64,000 bases of DNA from contig CAUCXT010000004.1 of NCBI GenBank assembly GCA_958446835.1, forward strand, positions 1 through 64,000, written 5' to 3'. Under the pieces are notes generated by a model. That model made no database searches. It saw only the letters and a list, made by a program, of their open reading frames with translations, and had not been told where the DNA came from. The DNA comes from an uncultured Eubacterium sp. GTDB taxonomy: Bacteria; Bacillota; Clostridia; Lachnospirales; Lachnospiraceae. A program made the translations under genes and the position numbers. Position 1 is the stretch's first letter; every line of letters begins with the position of its first letter. This document shows positions 52,327-60,722 of the stretch, one piece after another.

Positions 52327-53556
52327 CTATTCTTCCCTGCGTCTTAAAATATCATATTTATCAAGCTCTGTTCCAAGATCGATGTAGAGAAGCTCCTTAG
52401 GGTGTGGTGCACTCTCACGCTCATTTCCCTCAGCATCCTTAATGCGGCACACCTTAACAACAAGGTTTCTTCCGTCCGGCTTCATAACCTCAATCTCTTC
52501 ACCGACACTGAACTTGTTTCTCTGCTCTATAGCATACATGCCTTCTGCGTTCTTATCGCCTACGATTCCGAGATATGTATACTCTCTCATATACACATTG
52601 GAATCATATATCTGGGTATTATGGTCAGGCTTTCCGAAGAAAAATCCGGTTGTATACTGCCTGTAGGTGCACTTAGCAATCTCCTCCTTGTACACAGGAA
52701 TCCTGCTTGTGTACAGCTCCTCCGACTTCGCATAATCATCAATAGCCATTCTGTAGGTTCTTGCGACTGTCGCAACGTACAGAGCCGTCTTCATTCTTCC
52801 TTCAACCTTAAGGCTGTCGATTCCGGACTCAACCAGCTCCGGGATATGCTCTATCATACACAAATCCTTGGAATTGAAGATATATGTTCCTCTCTCATTC
52901 TCATATACCGGCATGTACTCTCCGGGTCTTGTCTCCTCAACAACCGCATACTTCCAACGGCATGGGTGAGTACACTCGCCCTGATTGGCATCCCTTCCTG
53001 TCAAAAAGCTGCTCAGCAGGCATCTTCCCGAATACGATATACACATTGCACCATGTACAAATGTCTCTATCTCAAGATCATCCGGAATATGCTCACGAAT
53101 CTCTTTAATCTCGGCAAGTGATAATTCTCTTGCGGTCACCACTCTCTTAGCTCCCAGCTTATGCCAGAAATTATATGTTCCATAGTTGGTATTATTAGCC
53201 TGTGTGCTTACATGAAGCTCCATTTCAGGAAGTACTTCCTGCGCTATTGTAAATATAGCCGGGTCGGAAATGATAAGTGCATCGGGATGGACCTTCTCTC
53301 CCAGCTCCTTAAAATACTCCCTTGCCCCCTCCAAGTCTCTGTTATGTGCAAGGATATTTGCTGTGACATAGACCTTTACACCATGCTCATGTGCAAAGCT
53401 TACGCCCTCCGCCATCTCATCAATTGTAAAATTCTTAGCCTTTGCTCGGAGTCCAAATGCCTCTCCGCCAATATAAACCGCATCGGCACCATATATAACG
53501 GCAGTCCTAAGTACCTCAAGACTGCTCGCCGGTATCAACAATTCAGGTAATTTCAT
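52327..53556 (-). CDS. trhP: U32 family protein, tRNA 5-hydroxyuridine synthesis TrhP-like
   Basis: The 409-residue protein has PELLIPASSLEVLRTAVIYGADAVYIGG, VYVTANILAHNRD, the Cys-containing MCISYSGRCLLSSFLTGRDANQGECTHPC motif and a C-terminal beta-barrel domain. In B. subtilis TrhP1 and TrhP2 (YrrN/YrrO) make 5-hydroxyuridine at tRNA position 34, and the methyltransferase TrmR, encoded immediately upstream there and here, methylates it. Older annotation as a collagenase-type U32 peptidase is possible but less likely in this setting. Only one copy is present, the full-length type. ATG 53556 is preceded by GAGGA. Confidence 0.88.
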   Translation of the reverse strand: MKLPELLIPASSLEVLRTAVIYGADAVYIGGEAFGLRAKAKNFTIDEMAEGVSFAHEHGVKVYVTANILAHNRDLEGAREYFKELGEKVHPDALIISDPAIFTIAQEVLPEMELHVSTQANNTNYGTYNFWHKLGAKRVVTARELSLAEIKEIREHIPDDLEIETFVHGAMCISYSGRCLLSSFLTGRDANQGECTHPCRWKYAVVEETRPGEYMPVYENERGTYIFNSKDLCMIEHIPELVESGIDSLKVEGRMKTALYVATVARTYRMAIDDYAKSEELYTSRIPVYKEEIAKCTYRQYTTGFFFGKPDHNTQIYDSNVYMREYTYLGIVGDKNAEGMYAIEQRNKFSVGEEIEVMKPDGRNLVVKVCRIKDAEGNERESAPHPKELLYIDLGTELDKYDILRRREE

Positions 53557-53564
53557 TGTATTCC

Positions 53565-54212
53565 TCATTTCTGTTTTTTCACGCTAAATGTTATCCCATC
53601 ACCAAGGGGTATAACACTTGTCACCAGTTCGTCGCAATGCGTCACCGTATAAAGGTATTCTCTCATGCGCGAATGGATAGTTCTGTCACGCCTGCATACG
53701 GCAAAGCGCGACTGCACAAGATCTCCCTCCTGCAAAACATTGTCCGTTATAAGTATTCCGCCCGGTGATAACAGCCTCAATATATCCGGCAAAATAACAA
53801 TATACTGTGCCTTTGCCGCATCCATAAATATAAAGTCATACGATCCGGTAAGTGTTTTTAATATTTCACCGGCATCCCCCTCTAAAAGAGTTATCACGTT
53901 CTCTTTTCCGGCTCTTTTTATATTCTCCTTAGCCTTGACAATGCGCTTGTCATAGTTCTCAATCGTGGTAATCTTCGCGTCTGCGTCAATATTCTCGCTC
54001 ATAAGGATGGAGGAATATCCGACAGCTGCACCTACTTCAAGAATATTCTTCGGGTGTTTTTCAGCCAGAATAGTCTTAAGAAAGCATCCCATCTCCTTGC
54101 GGATAATCGGGACACCTTCCGACAAAGCCTCTCGTTCAATCTGCATGCAGATATCACTGTCATTTCCGGCAAGAGAATGTATATACGATGTTATTCTGTC
54201 ATCTGTAATCAC
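53565..54212 (-). CDS. trmR: SAM-dependent O-methyltransferase, TrmR-like (tRNA 5-hydroxyuridine methyltransferase)
   Basis: The 215-residue protein has the class I methyltransferase fold with motif I ILEVGAAVGYSSILMSE, motif post-I TTIENYDKRIVKAKENIKR, FIFMDAAKAQYIVILP (metal/catechol-type O-methyltransferase fold) and ITDNVLQEGDLV. In B. subtilis YrrM/TrmR converts ho5U34 to mo5U34. Position between mltG-like and trhP reproduces the yrrL-yrrM-yrrN order. It starts with GTG 54212, overlapping the stop of the mltG-like gene in GTGA. Confidence 0.85.
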   Translation of the reverse strand: MITDDRITSYIHSLAGNDSDICMQIEREALSEGVPIIRKEMGCFLKTILAEKHPKNILEVGAAVGYSSILMSENIDADAKITTIENYDKRIVKAKENIKRAGKENVITLLEGDAGEILKTLTGSYDFIFMDAAKAQYIVILPDILRLLSPGGILITDNVLQEGDLVQSRFAVCRRDRTIHSRMREYLYTVTHCDELVTSVIPLGDGITFSVKKQK

Positions 54213-54607
54213 TTCGTCTCCTTCTCTGCCGCCTCTGCACGGCTCTGCTCGGTAATCGCCGCCATAATTTCCGTAGGCTTCATTCCCGTATTGAGTTCGA
54301 ATGTGCCTCCCACGAAATATTTACTGTAATTAGACAGTGCAGCCTGAATTCTGAAAAGCAGTGTTCCGTCAATAAGTTCTGCCTTGTCAAGTGCCTGTGC
54401 CACATCCTCAATTGACGGATTATCCGGTATAGTAACCGTTTTCGTCCTTGCCATCGAAGGATCGCTCATGGATGACTCATTAAAAACAGACACACCGAAC
54501 CTGAACGCAGCACCGCCCGCGTAATAGATGAGAATTACTACAAGTGCAAATATTATCATCTTATATGAAATTGTGATTACCGTTTTGACTGCATTTCTAG
54601 TCTCCAT
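54209..54607 (-). CDS. Short MltG-like membrane protein lacking the transglycosylase catalytic domain
   Basis: This 132-residue protein has an N-terminal membrane helix (about 12-38) and an extracellular LysM-like segment (VTIPDNPSIEDVAQALDKAELIDGTLLFRIQAAL...YFVGGTFELNTGMKPTEIMAAI) that matches the N-terminal domain of MltG/YceG. The family's catalytic domain, with its essential Glu, is absent; full MltG is about 330-380 residues. The position between rnjA-ylbF and trmR is that of mltG (yrrL) in B. subtilis. It may be a reduced regulatory form. No frameshift remnant of the missing domain is visible, since trmR overlaps its stop. Confidence 0.75.
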   Translation of the reverse strand: METRNAVKTVITISYKMIIFALVVILIYYAGGAAFRFGVSVFNESSMSDPSMARTKTVTIPDNPSIEDVAQALDKAELIDGTLLFRIQAALSNYSKYFVGGTFELNTGMKPTEIMAAITEQSRAEAAEKETK

Positions 54608-54614
54608 ATAAACC

Positions 54615-54986
54615 TCACCTCAGAAAATCTATATCCAGCTCTACCTTATCCGATATTGTCCTTGTTATATCCTGAAGCATTCTGCAGACAGACAGCTCAG
54701 CCTTAAGGAACTGATTAACCAGAGCATTCTTCCTTATAGCGGAATTCTCCATCTGAAATCTCATTACTTCGTCAAACATATTATCGTTGACATCCATATT
54801 CTGAAGTTCAAAATTGCGCTTTCTGTAGTCCCCTACGCGCTCATACAATTCAGGCTGCTCCTTTATCTTTGCAAGGCACTCCAAATACTCCCTGTATTCT
54901 TCACTCGCGAGTATTGCCTGCACCAGTTCCTCAGTCTTTATATCTATCGAACTATTGTCAACAGTTCTGTTTCTGCTGTCACCCAA
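54615..54986 (-). CDS. YlbF/YmcA-family regulator
   Basis: The 123-residue helical protein has the YlbF core (ELVQAILASEEYREYLECLAKIKEQPELYERVGDYRKRNFELQN). B. subtilis YlbF forms the Y-complex with YmcA and YaaT, which modulates RNase Y and sporulation/competence. Here it follows rnjA directly, so it may influence RNA decay. The start is TTG 54986; the preceding GGAGGTG is part of the 3' end of rnjA. Confidence 0.82.
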   Translation of the reverse strand: MGDSRNRTVDNSSIDIKTEELVQAILASEEYREYLECLAKIKEQPELYERVGDYRKRNFELQNMDVNDNMFDEVMRFQMENSAIRKNALVNQFLKAELSVCRMLQDITRTISDKVELDIDFLR

Positions 54987-56654
54987 TTATGACACCTCCA
55001 TGATGATAGGTAAAATCATAGGATTTCTCTTCATCTTCTTCCAAAGATAATCGCTGAGATCATCCCTGATTATGTTCTTTATCTTTCCCCAGTCGCTTAT
55101 ATTGCGCTCGAGGCATCTGTCAACGGACTCACGCACAACGCTGGTTGCGTCCTCAAGCAGTGTCTCAGACTCCCTCACATATACAAAGCCTCTTGTCACT
55201 ATATCAGGTCCCGCAAGAAGCTCATTGGTGTACTTCTCAAGTGTAAGAACAACTATTATGATACCATTCTCAGCCAGATTCTGTCTGTCGCGGAGCACGA
55301 TGTTTCCCACGTCACCTACACCAAGACCATCAACAAGAAGGCTTCCCGCAGTGACTGTGCCTGTCTTTCCTGCACTCTCCGCTCCAAGCTCAAGGACATC
55401 ACCCGATGAGAGAATAAATACGTTCTCCTTAGGGATACCCATGGATACAGCTAAGTCCGCATGTGCCTTGAGATGTCTGTACTCACCATGTACTGGTATT
55501 GCATACTTAGGCTTTACTATTGAATACATGAGCTTAATCTCTTCCTGCGAAGCATGTCCTGATACATGTGTATCCTGAAAGATAACCTTGGCACCCTTCA
55601 TGGATAGCTCATTTATAACCCTGGCAACCGATTTCTCATTGCCCGGAATAGGTGTGGCGCTCAGGATAATAACATCACCCGGCTTGATTGTAACCTTCTT
55701 GTGAATCGAAGCCGCCATTCTTGAAAGTGCAGCCATCGACTCTCCCTGACTTCCGGTTGTGATAATCACTGTCTGGCTGTCCGTATAATTTTTAAGCTCA
55801 TCAGTCTCAACAAGCATTCCTTCCGGAATATCTAGATATCCTAATTCACTAGCCACATTGATTATATTCACCATACTTCTGCCCTCAACGGCAACCTTGC
55901 GGTTATACTTAGCTGCAGAGTTGATAATCTGCTGTACTCTGTCAACATTAGAAGCAAATGTAGCTACAATGATTCTGCTGTTCTGATTATCTGAAAATAT
56001 ATTATCGAAGGTCTTTCCCACTGTCTTCTCAGACATTGTATAGCCCGGACGCATGACATTGGTGCTGTCGCAGAGCATTGCAAGAACACCCTTCTTACCT
56101 ATCTCACCGAATCTCTGTAAATCTATCGGTTCTCCGAATACAGGCGTGTAATCAACCTTGAAGTCTCCTGTGTGGATGATTATTCCCGCCGGAGTGTAGA
56201 TTGCAAGCGCACATGCGTCCGCAATACTATGATTGATTCTTATAAATTCAATTCTGAAATCTCCAAGCATAATATACTGTCCGTACTTTACAACCTTACG
56301 CTTGGTATTTCCCATAAGATTATGCTCCTTGAGCTTAGTCTCTATAATACCCATTGTAAGCTTGGTTGCATATATAGGCTTATTAACCTCTTTTAAAACA
56401 TAAGGGAATGCTCCGATATGATCTTCATGACCATGGGTTACGACAAATCCCTTTACCTTGTCTATATTATCCTTTAAAAATGTAACATCAGGAATTACAA
56501 GATCAATTCCTAACATATCGTCATCAGGAAAAGACAGACCGCAGTCCACAACAATAATACTGTCTCCATACATGAAGGCAGTCATGTTCATTCCAATCTG
56601 CTCCAAACCGCCGAGTGGAATTATCTTAACCTTTTCAGTTGTATCCGTTTTCAA
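54987..56654 (-). CDS. rnjA: Ribonuclease J (metallo-beta-lactamase/beta-CASP)
   Basis: The 555-residue enzyme combines 5' exonuclease and endonuclease activity in mRNA turnover and rRNA processing. The zinc motif HGHEDHIGAFPYVL and the downstream IIHTGDFKVDYTP with its Asp are present, then the beta-CASP region with TTGSQGESMAALSRMA, VHGEYRHLKAHADLA and a C-terminal dimerisation domain. The start is TTG 56654, six bases after GGAGGTG. It is inserted between DUF1292 and ylbF in an otherwise conserved operon. Whether it is the J1 or J2 type cannot be decided. Confidence 0.95.
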   Translation of the reverse strand: MKTDTTEKVKIIPLGGLEQIGMNMTAFMYGDSIIVVDCGLSFPDDDMLGIDLVIPDVTFLKDNIDKVKGFVVTHGHEDHIGAFPYVLKEVNKPIYATKLTMGIIETKLKEHNLMGNTKRKVVKYGQYIMLGDFRIEFIRINHSIADACALAIYTPAGIIIHTGDFKVDYTPVFGEPIDLQRFGEIGKKGVLAMLCDSTNVMRPGYTMSEKTVGKTFDNIFSDNQNSRIIVATFASNVDRVQQIINSAAKYNRKVAVEGRSMVNIINVASELGYLDIPEGMLVETDELKNYTDSQTVIITTGSQGESMAALSRMAASIHKKVTIKPGDVIILSATPIPGNEKSVARVINELSMKGAKVIFQDTHVSGHASQEEIKLMYSIVKPKYAIPVHGEYRHLKAHADLAVSMGIPKENVFILSSGDVLELGAESAGKTGTVTAGSLLVDGLGVGDVGNIVLRDRQNLAENGIIIVVLTLEKYTNELLAGPDIVTRGFVYVRESETLLEDATSVVRESVDRCLERNISDWGKIKNIIRDDLSDYLWKKMKRNPMILPIIMEVS

Positions 56655-56682
56655 AAAAACACCTCCAAAAATTCACGCTCTT

Positions 56683-56973
56683 CTATTCTTCTTCATCATC
56701 CAAAAGCTGCTCAAATATCTTGAAAACAGCGTCAAGTTCTTCCTCATCATCCACGAACTCATATAATGCTTCCTCAGACTCCGGTGCAGCTGTATCCTTA
56801 AGGATAAATACTGCCTCGCTGTCATCGTCATCATTCTCACTATCATATATGGTAGTATCGTCTGTAGTCACCAAAATATAGTCTGCACCATTAACTCTTG
56901 TAGACTCAATTATCTCAAATTCTACCTCTTTTCCATCATCTGTCTGAAATACAAGCTTTTCTGTATCTGCCAT
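56683..56973 (-). CDS. DUF1292 (YrzB-like) acidic small protein
   Basis: The 96-residue protein begins with the DUF1292 core (KLVFQTDDGKEVEFEIIESTRVNGADYILVTTDD) and ends in a long Asp/Glu-rich tail. It sits between ruvX and rnjA, as YrzB does in B. subtilis. No molecular function has been shown. Of all residues a large part is acidic, so it may be a nucleic-acid-mimic or a chaperone-like partner, which is speculation. Confidence 0.85.
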   Translation of the reverse strand: MADTEKLVFQTDDGKEVEFEIIESTRVNGADYILVTTDDTTIYDSENDDDDSEAVFILKDTAAPESEEALYEFVDDEEELDAVFKIFEQLLDDEEE

Positions 56974-56976
56974 GTT

Positions 56977-57423
56977 CTAATTCTCCTGTTCCTGTTTTTT
57001 CTTAAATGCAAGACTGTCAAGATATCCCTGAAGGATAAACTGTGCCGCCAACATGTCAACGTATTCTTTTCTGTTTTCCCTGCGGATTCCCGCCTCCATC
57101 ATAGTACGGTCAGCCGCAACAGTTGTGAGTCTCTCATCCCACATAACAACCTCAAGTCCAAGGCGGCGTTCAAGCTTTTCCTTAAACTCCATGGTACTCT
57201 CTACACGAATTCCTTCTGAATTATTCATATGCTTAGGAAGTCCAAGTACAATAAGAGAAATATCGTACTCCTCAACCAGCTCCTCTATGCGTGCCAATGT
57301 CTGGCGGAGCTTATTTTCTTCCTTTCTGCGGATAATCTCCACTCCCTGGGCAGTAAGCATAAGCGGGTCGCTCACTGCAATGCCCACTGTCTTTGTTCCA
57401 TAATCCAATCCCAATATTCTCAT
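56977..57423 (-). CDS. ruvX: Holliday junction resolvase RuvX/YqgF
   Basis: The 148-residue RNase H-fold protein starts [20 protein letters not shown] (first Asp), then [13 protein letters not shown] and the [13 protein letters not shown] motif. Members act as Holliday-junction resolvases or in pre-16S rRNA 5'-end processing, so the exact role is not fixed. It lies 2 bp after ireB; the ribosome-binding AAAGGA is in the ireB 3' end. Confidence 0.93.
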   Translation of the reverse strand: MRILGLDYGTKTVGIAVSDPLMLTAQGVEIIRRKEENKLRQTLARIEELVEEYDISLIVLGLPKHMNNSEGIRVESTMEFKEKLERRLGLEVVMWDERLTTVAADRTMMEAGIRRENRKEYVDMLAAQFILQGYLDSLAFKKKQEQEN

Positions 57424-57425
57424 TT

Positions 57426-57686
57426 TTACAGTCCTTTAACTGAAATATAATTTTTGAGAAGCTCCTCAACAAGTTCATCACGCTCAACCTTCATAATAAG
57501 GCTTCTGGCATTATTATGGCTGGTAATGTATGTAGGATCACCCGACATAATATACCCTACTATCTGGTTGATAGGGTTATATCCCTTTTCGGTGAGTGCC
57601 TTACATACAGTATTAAGAATATCAGAAACCTCTATATGCTGTTCATCCGCGACTCTAAAAAATTGTGTATTTGTCATGTCCGACAT
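57426..57686 (-). CDS. ireB: IreB family regulatory phosphoprotein (DUF965)
   Basis: The 86-residue protein has the IreB core [27 protein letters not shown] and [14 protein letters not shown]. In Enterococcus, IreB is a substrate of the PASTA kinase IreK and influences cephalosporin resistance. This genome carries a PASTA kinase (3783-5933) as its probable partner. The start is taken at ATG 57686: the predicted transcription start lies near 57710, so the ATG at 57713 is too early, and AAAGGA stands about 10 bases before 57686. Confidence 0.9.
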   Translation of the reverse strand: MSDMTNTQFFRVADEQHIEVSDILNTVCKALTEKGYNPINQIVGYIMSGDPTYITSHNNARSLIMKVERDELVEELLKNYISVKGL

Positions 57687-57716
57687 AATCTTCACGTCCT
57701 TTGCACTATACATTTT

Positions 57717-57745
57717 ATCATAATATAATTTTTTCTAATTTGCAA
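57717..57745 (-). promoter_or_regulatory. Promoter of the ireB-to-trhP operon
   Basis: On the minus strand TTGCAA (57740-57745) is 17 bp from TATGAT (complement of 57717-57722). It overlaps the 3' end of mtaB. The predicted start of transcription is about 57710, which fixes the ireB start codon at 57686. Confidence 0.6.
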
Positions 57746-59099
57746 TAGCTACCTTGGATATTACACTATCTTTTCCAAAAATACCCGTTATTATTACCGG
57801 TATCTCAGCATTTATTTTTATATCCTTTGCCTGTTCACAATCAAGGGAAATATATACCTTGACATATCTTTTTGTGTGTCCTACCGCATATTTTATGCCA
57901 TCGCACTCAACGTATTCCTCTACTAAGACTTCCTCCGTGCTGCCTATAAAGCTCTCCCTGTATGCTCTTGAAAGCTCCTCGTCAAGTTCTATAAGCACAT
58001 CGCTTCTCTCACTCTTTACGCTGTCCGGAATCTGATTTTCCATTCTGTCCGCAATAGTGCCCTTTCTCCTTGAGTACTTGAACACATGCATCTCAAAAAA
58101 ATTGATTTTCTCTAGATATTTCCTTGTAATTTCGAATTCTTCATACGTTTCCCCCGGGAATCCGACTATAACATCCGTTGTAATCGCCGGCTTATCGAAA
58201 TATCTCCTGATTTTTTCAACGCCATCATAAAATTCATCGGTATCATATCTTCTGTTCATTCTCTTTAACGTGGCATCACATCCACTCTGGAGTGACAAAT
58301 GAAAATGCGGGCAGATCTGAGGTATCGCCGAAAGTCTTTCAAGAAATGTGTCCGTTATGATTCTTGGTTCAAGCGAACCGAGTCTTATTCTGTCAATTCC
58401 TTCAACCGCGGCTATCGCTTCAAGCACCTGCAAAAGTCTTTCCGCATTCGGAACAGGCTGTGCATTGTATTCTGTGTTGTCAAAATCAAGTCCATAGGAG
58501 CTAAGATGTATTCCTGTCACAACAATCTCATGGCAGCCACTTTCTGCAAGCTTCCTCACCTCATCAATAATATCCTCAATTTTTCTGCTTCTGACTCTTC
58601 CTCTTGCAAACGGAATAATACAGTATGTGCAGAACTGATTACAACCGTCCTGAATCTTTATATATGCCCTTGTATGTGCCAGACTGGCATTGATTTCAAG
58701 ATTTTCATATTCTCTGGTTTTATTTATATCAATAAACGAATCATCTATATTTCTTCCCTTGAAATACTCGTCAAGAACCTCGACAATCTGTCCTTTCCTG
58801 TTATTTCCGACAATTATATCTACTGCCTCATCCGCCAAAAGCTTTTCACCCGCTTCCTGAACATAACAGCCTGCTGCTACAACAACCGCGTTCGGATTAT
58901 CTTTTTTAGCCTTATGAAGCATCTGCCTTGACTTGCGATCCGCTATATTCGTCACCGTACATGTATTTATAATATACACATCCGCTGTCTCGCTTCCAAA
59001 TTCCACTATCTCATATCCTGCCGCTTCTAATAGCTGTCTCATGGCTTCTGTTTCGTAAGAATTCACCTTGCATCCAAGGTTATGTAATGTACATTTCAT
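57735..59099 (-). CDS. mtaB: tRNA (t6A37) methylthiotransferase MtaB
   Basis: The 454-residue radical SAM enzyme converts t6A to ms2t6A at position 37 of tRNAs reading ANN codons. The UPF0004 domain with three Cys (NLGCKVNSYE, INTCTVTN, AAGCYVQ), the radical SAM cluster FCTYCIIPFARG (CxxxCxxC region) and a C-terminal TRAM domain (about 375-454) are seen. The order matches MtaB (TmtB/YqeV) more closely than MiaB. It is divergent from the HPr-like gene by 93 bp. Confidence 0.93.
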   Translation of the reverse strand: MKCTLHNLGCKVNSYETEAMRQLLEAAGYEIVEFGSETADVYIINTCTVTNIADRKSRQMLHKAKKDNPNAVVVAAGCYVQEAGEKLLADEAVDIIVGNNRKGQIVEVLDEYFKGRNIDDSFIDINKTREYENLEINASLAHTRAYIKIQDGCNQFCTYCIIPFARGRVRSRKIEDIIDEVRKLAESGCHEIVVTGIHLSSYGLDFDNTEYNAQPVPNAERLLQVLEAIAAVEGIDRIRLGSLEPRIITDTFLERLSAIPQICPHFHLSLQSGCDATLKRMNRRYDTDEFYDGVEKIRRYFDKPAITTDVIVGFPGETYEEFEITRKYLEKINFFEMHVFKYSRRKGTIADRMENQIPDSVKSERSDVLIELDEELSRAYRESFIGSTEEVLVEEYVECDGIKYAVGHTKRYVKVYISLDCEQAKDIKINAEIPVIITGIFGKDSVISKVAIAN

Positions 59100-59131
59100 A
59101 AAATTTAGTACCTTCTTTCTGACATTTTGTA

Positions 59132-59160
59132 TTGACTTTTTTTGTCCAAAAATGTATCAT
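59132..59160 (+). promoter_or_regulatory. Sigma-A-type promoter for the HPr-like gene
   Basis: TTGACT at 59132-59137 and TATCAT at 59155-59160 are 17 bp apart. The expected start of transcription, near 59167, leaves a leader of about 26 bases with CAGGAGG before the ATG at 59193. Confidence 0.72.
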
Positions 59161-59192
59161 TGAGTTAATAAAAATTATCAGGAGGTTGTACC

Positions 59193-59423
59193 ATGAAAAC
59201 AGTTCAGATTTCACTTAATTCTATCGATAAGGTTAAGTCATTTGTTAACGATATCACTAAGTTTGATGTCGATTTTGACCTTGTTTCCGGCAGATATGTT
59301 ATCGATGCCAAGTCTATTATGGGTATCTTTTCCCTTGACCTTAGCAAGCCTATCGACCTGAATATTCATGCAGAGGAGAACGTTGATACAATTCTTTCAG
59401 TTCTCGCTCCATATCTTGTGTAA
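59193..59423 (+). CDS. HPr-like protein lacking the phosphorylatable His (Crh-like)
   Basis: The 76-residue protein keeps the HPr fold: KFDVDFDLVSGRYVIDAKSIMGIFSLDLSKPIDL includes the Ser46-type regulatory motif KSIMG (Ser41 here). The GLHARPA motif around His15 is replaced by SIDKVKSF, so PTS phosphotransfer from Enzyme I is not possible at the normal site. In B. subtilis Crh has the same trait and acts in carbon catabolite control with CcpA. This is the only plus-strand gene in the right half and has its own promoter and terminator. Confidence 0.85.
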   Translation: MKTVQISLNSIDKVKSFVNDITKFDVDFDLVSGRYVIDAKSIMGIFSLDLSKPIDLNIHAEENVDTILSVLAPYLV

Positions 59424-59463
59424 GCATTTTATATATACCTACATAGGATACGTGTTTTCTTTA

Positions 59464-59496
59464 TAAAGGGGGTTCCGCATTGCGGAATCCCCTTTT
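59464..59496. terminator. Intrinsic terminator after the HPr-like gene
   Basis: AAGGGG-G-TTCCGC pairs with GCGGAA-T-CCCCTT around an ATT loop (59466-59494), followed by TTTT on the plus strand. It lies between convergent HPr-like and thiI genes and may serve both. Confidence 0.85.
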
Positions 59497-59519
59497 GAAT
59501 TTACATTCAATAATAATTT

Positions 59520-60698
59520 TTATTCAACCCATATTGTCTGTGTTGTCTCTATGGCTGTCTTTACAAGCTCATCTATCTTTTCCGAAAGCTTAAGCTCCGA
59601 TTTTTCAATAACCTTTTTATTAGGCTTTGTTACAGGATGCTTTGCGACAAATATCGTACAGCAATCCTCATACGGAAGTATTGATGTCTCATACGTTCCG
59701 ATTTTCTCAGATATATCTATAATCTCCTGCTTGTCAAAGCCGATGAGTGGTCTGATAACAGGAAGCTCACACACCGCATTGGTCACAAGCAGACTGTGCA
59801 TTGTCTGGCTTGCCACCTGACCGATGCTCTCACCGGTCACAAGTCCAAGGCAGTCGGACTCTTTAGCAAAATGCTCCGCAATCTTCATCATATAGCGTCT
59901 CATAATTATTGTGAGCTCGTCATGTGGGCACTTCTCATATATATACAACTGAATGTCCGTAAAATTGACTACGTGAAGATTTATCGGACCGGAGTACTGT
60001 GTTACGATTCTTGCAAGGTCGATAACCTTCTCCTTAGCCCTCTCGCTCGTATATGGAGGTGCATGGAAGTATACAGCATCAATCTTGACACCTCGCTTTG
60101 CAACCATATATCCGGCAACCGGGCTGTCAATACCTCCGGATAACAGAAGCATTGCCTTACCGTTAGTTCCGACAGGCATGCCTCCCGGTCCCGGTATAAG
60201 CTCCGTGTAAATATTTATTCTGCTTCTTATCTCAATATTTACATAGATATCCGGATTGTGGACATCCACCGTCATTTCCGGCATTGCCTCAAGAATTTTC
60301 TCACCCATAGCCATATTGATTCCCATGGAGTCAAGCGGATAATTCTTTCTCGCGCGTCTTGCGTTGACCTTGAATGTCATCTTCTTCCCCTTGTACATGG
60401 TTCTAAGATAGTCAACAACATCCTCTGCAAGCTTGTCGAAGCCCTCATCCTTAACCTGAAGCATAGGGCATATCCAGAGAATACCGAACACCTTCTTAAG
60501 TGCATTTATGGCATCCTCATCATCGAACTCACTTGTTCCCTCTACATATATTCTTCCGTTCTCCTTCGTCACATCAAAGGTTCCTTCAACCTTTTTGAGA
60601 GCGTGGCGTATCTGATGAACAAGCATGTCCTCAAATATATATCTGTTCTTTCCTTTTGTACCGATTTCACCGTACTTTATCAAAAACGCTTTGTACAT
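59520..60698 (-). CDS. thiI: tRNA 4-thiouridine synthase ThiI (short form)
   Basis: The 392-residue enzyme thiolates uridine 8 of tRNA. An N-terminal ferredoxin-like/THUMP module (about 1-165) is followed by the PP-loop LLSGGIDSPVAGYM and the PP-ATPase domain ending near residue 390. The C-terminal rhodanese domain found in E. coli ThiI is absent, as in B. subtilis, where the partner desulfurase NifZ supplies sulfur. The adjacent upstream gene encodes such a desulfurase. GGAGG precedes the ATG. Confidence 0.95.
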   Translation of the reverse strand: MYKAFLIKYGEIGTKGKNRYIFEDMLVHQIRHALKKVEGTFDVTKENGRIYVEGTSEFDDEDAINALKKVFGILWICPMLQVKDEGFDKLAEDVVDYLRTMYKGKKMTFKVNARRARKNYPLDSMGINMAMGEKILEAMPEMTVDVHNPDIYVNIEIRSRINIYTELIPGPGGMPVGTNGKAMLLLSGGIDSPVAGYMVAKRGVKIDAVYFHAPPYTSERAKEKVIDLARIVTQYSGPINLHVVNFTDIQLYIYEKCPHDELTIIMRRYMMKIAEHFAKESDCLGLVTGESIGQVASQTMHSLLVTNAVCELPVIRPLIGFDKQEIIDISEKIGTYETSILPYEDCCTIFVAKHPVTKPNKKVIEKSELKLSEKIDELVKTAIETTQTIWVE

Positions 60699-60722
60699 AT
60701 TTCCTCCTTCCGCGTGTGTCTT

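Noticed and set aside
52402..53121. Plus-strand open frame of 239 codons opposite trhP
   Set aside because: Fully antisense to the conserved U32 gene and lacks a plausible start signal.
58299..58931. Plus-strand open frame of 210 codons opposite mtaB
   Set aside because: Antisense to conserved radical-SAM motifs; no similarity or promoter.
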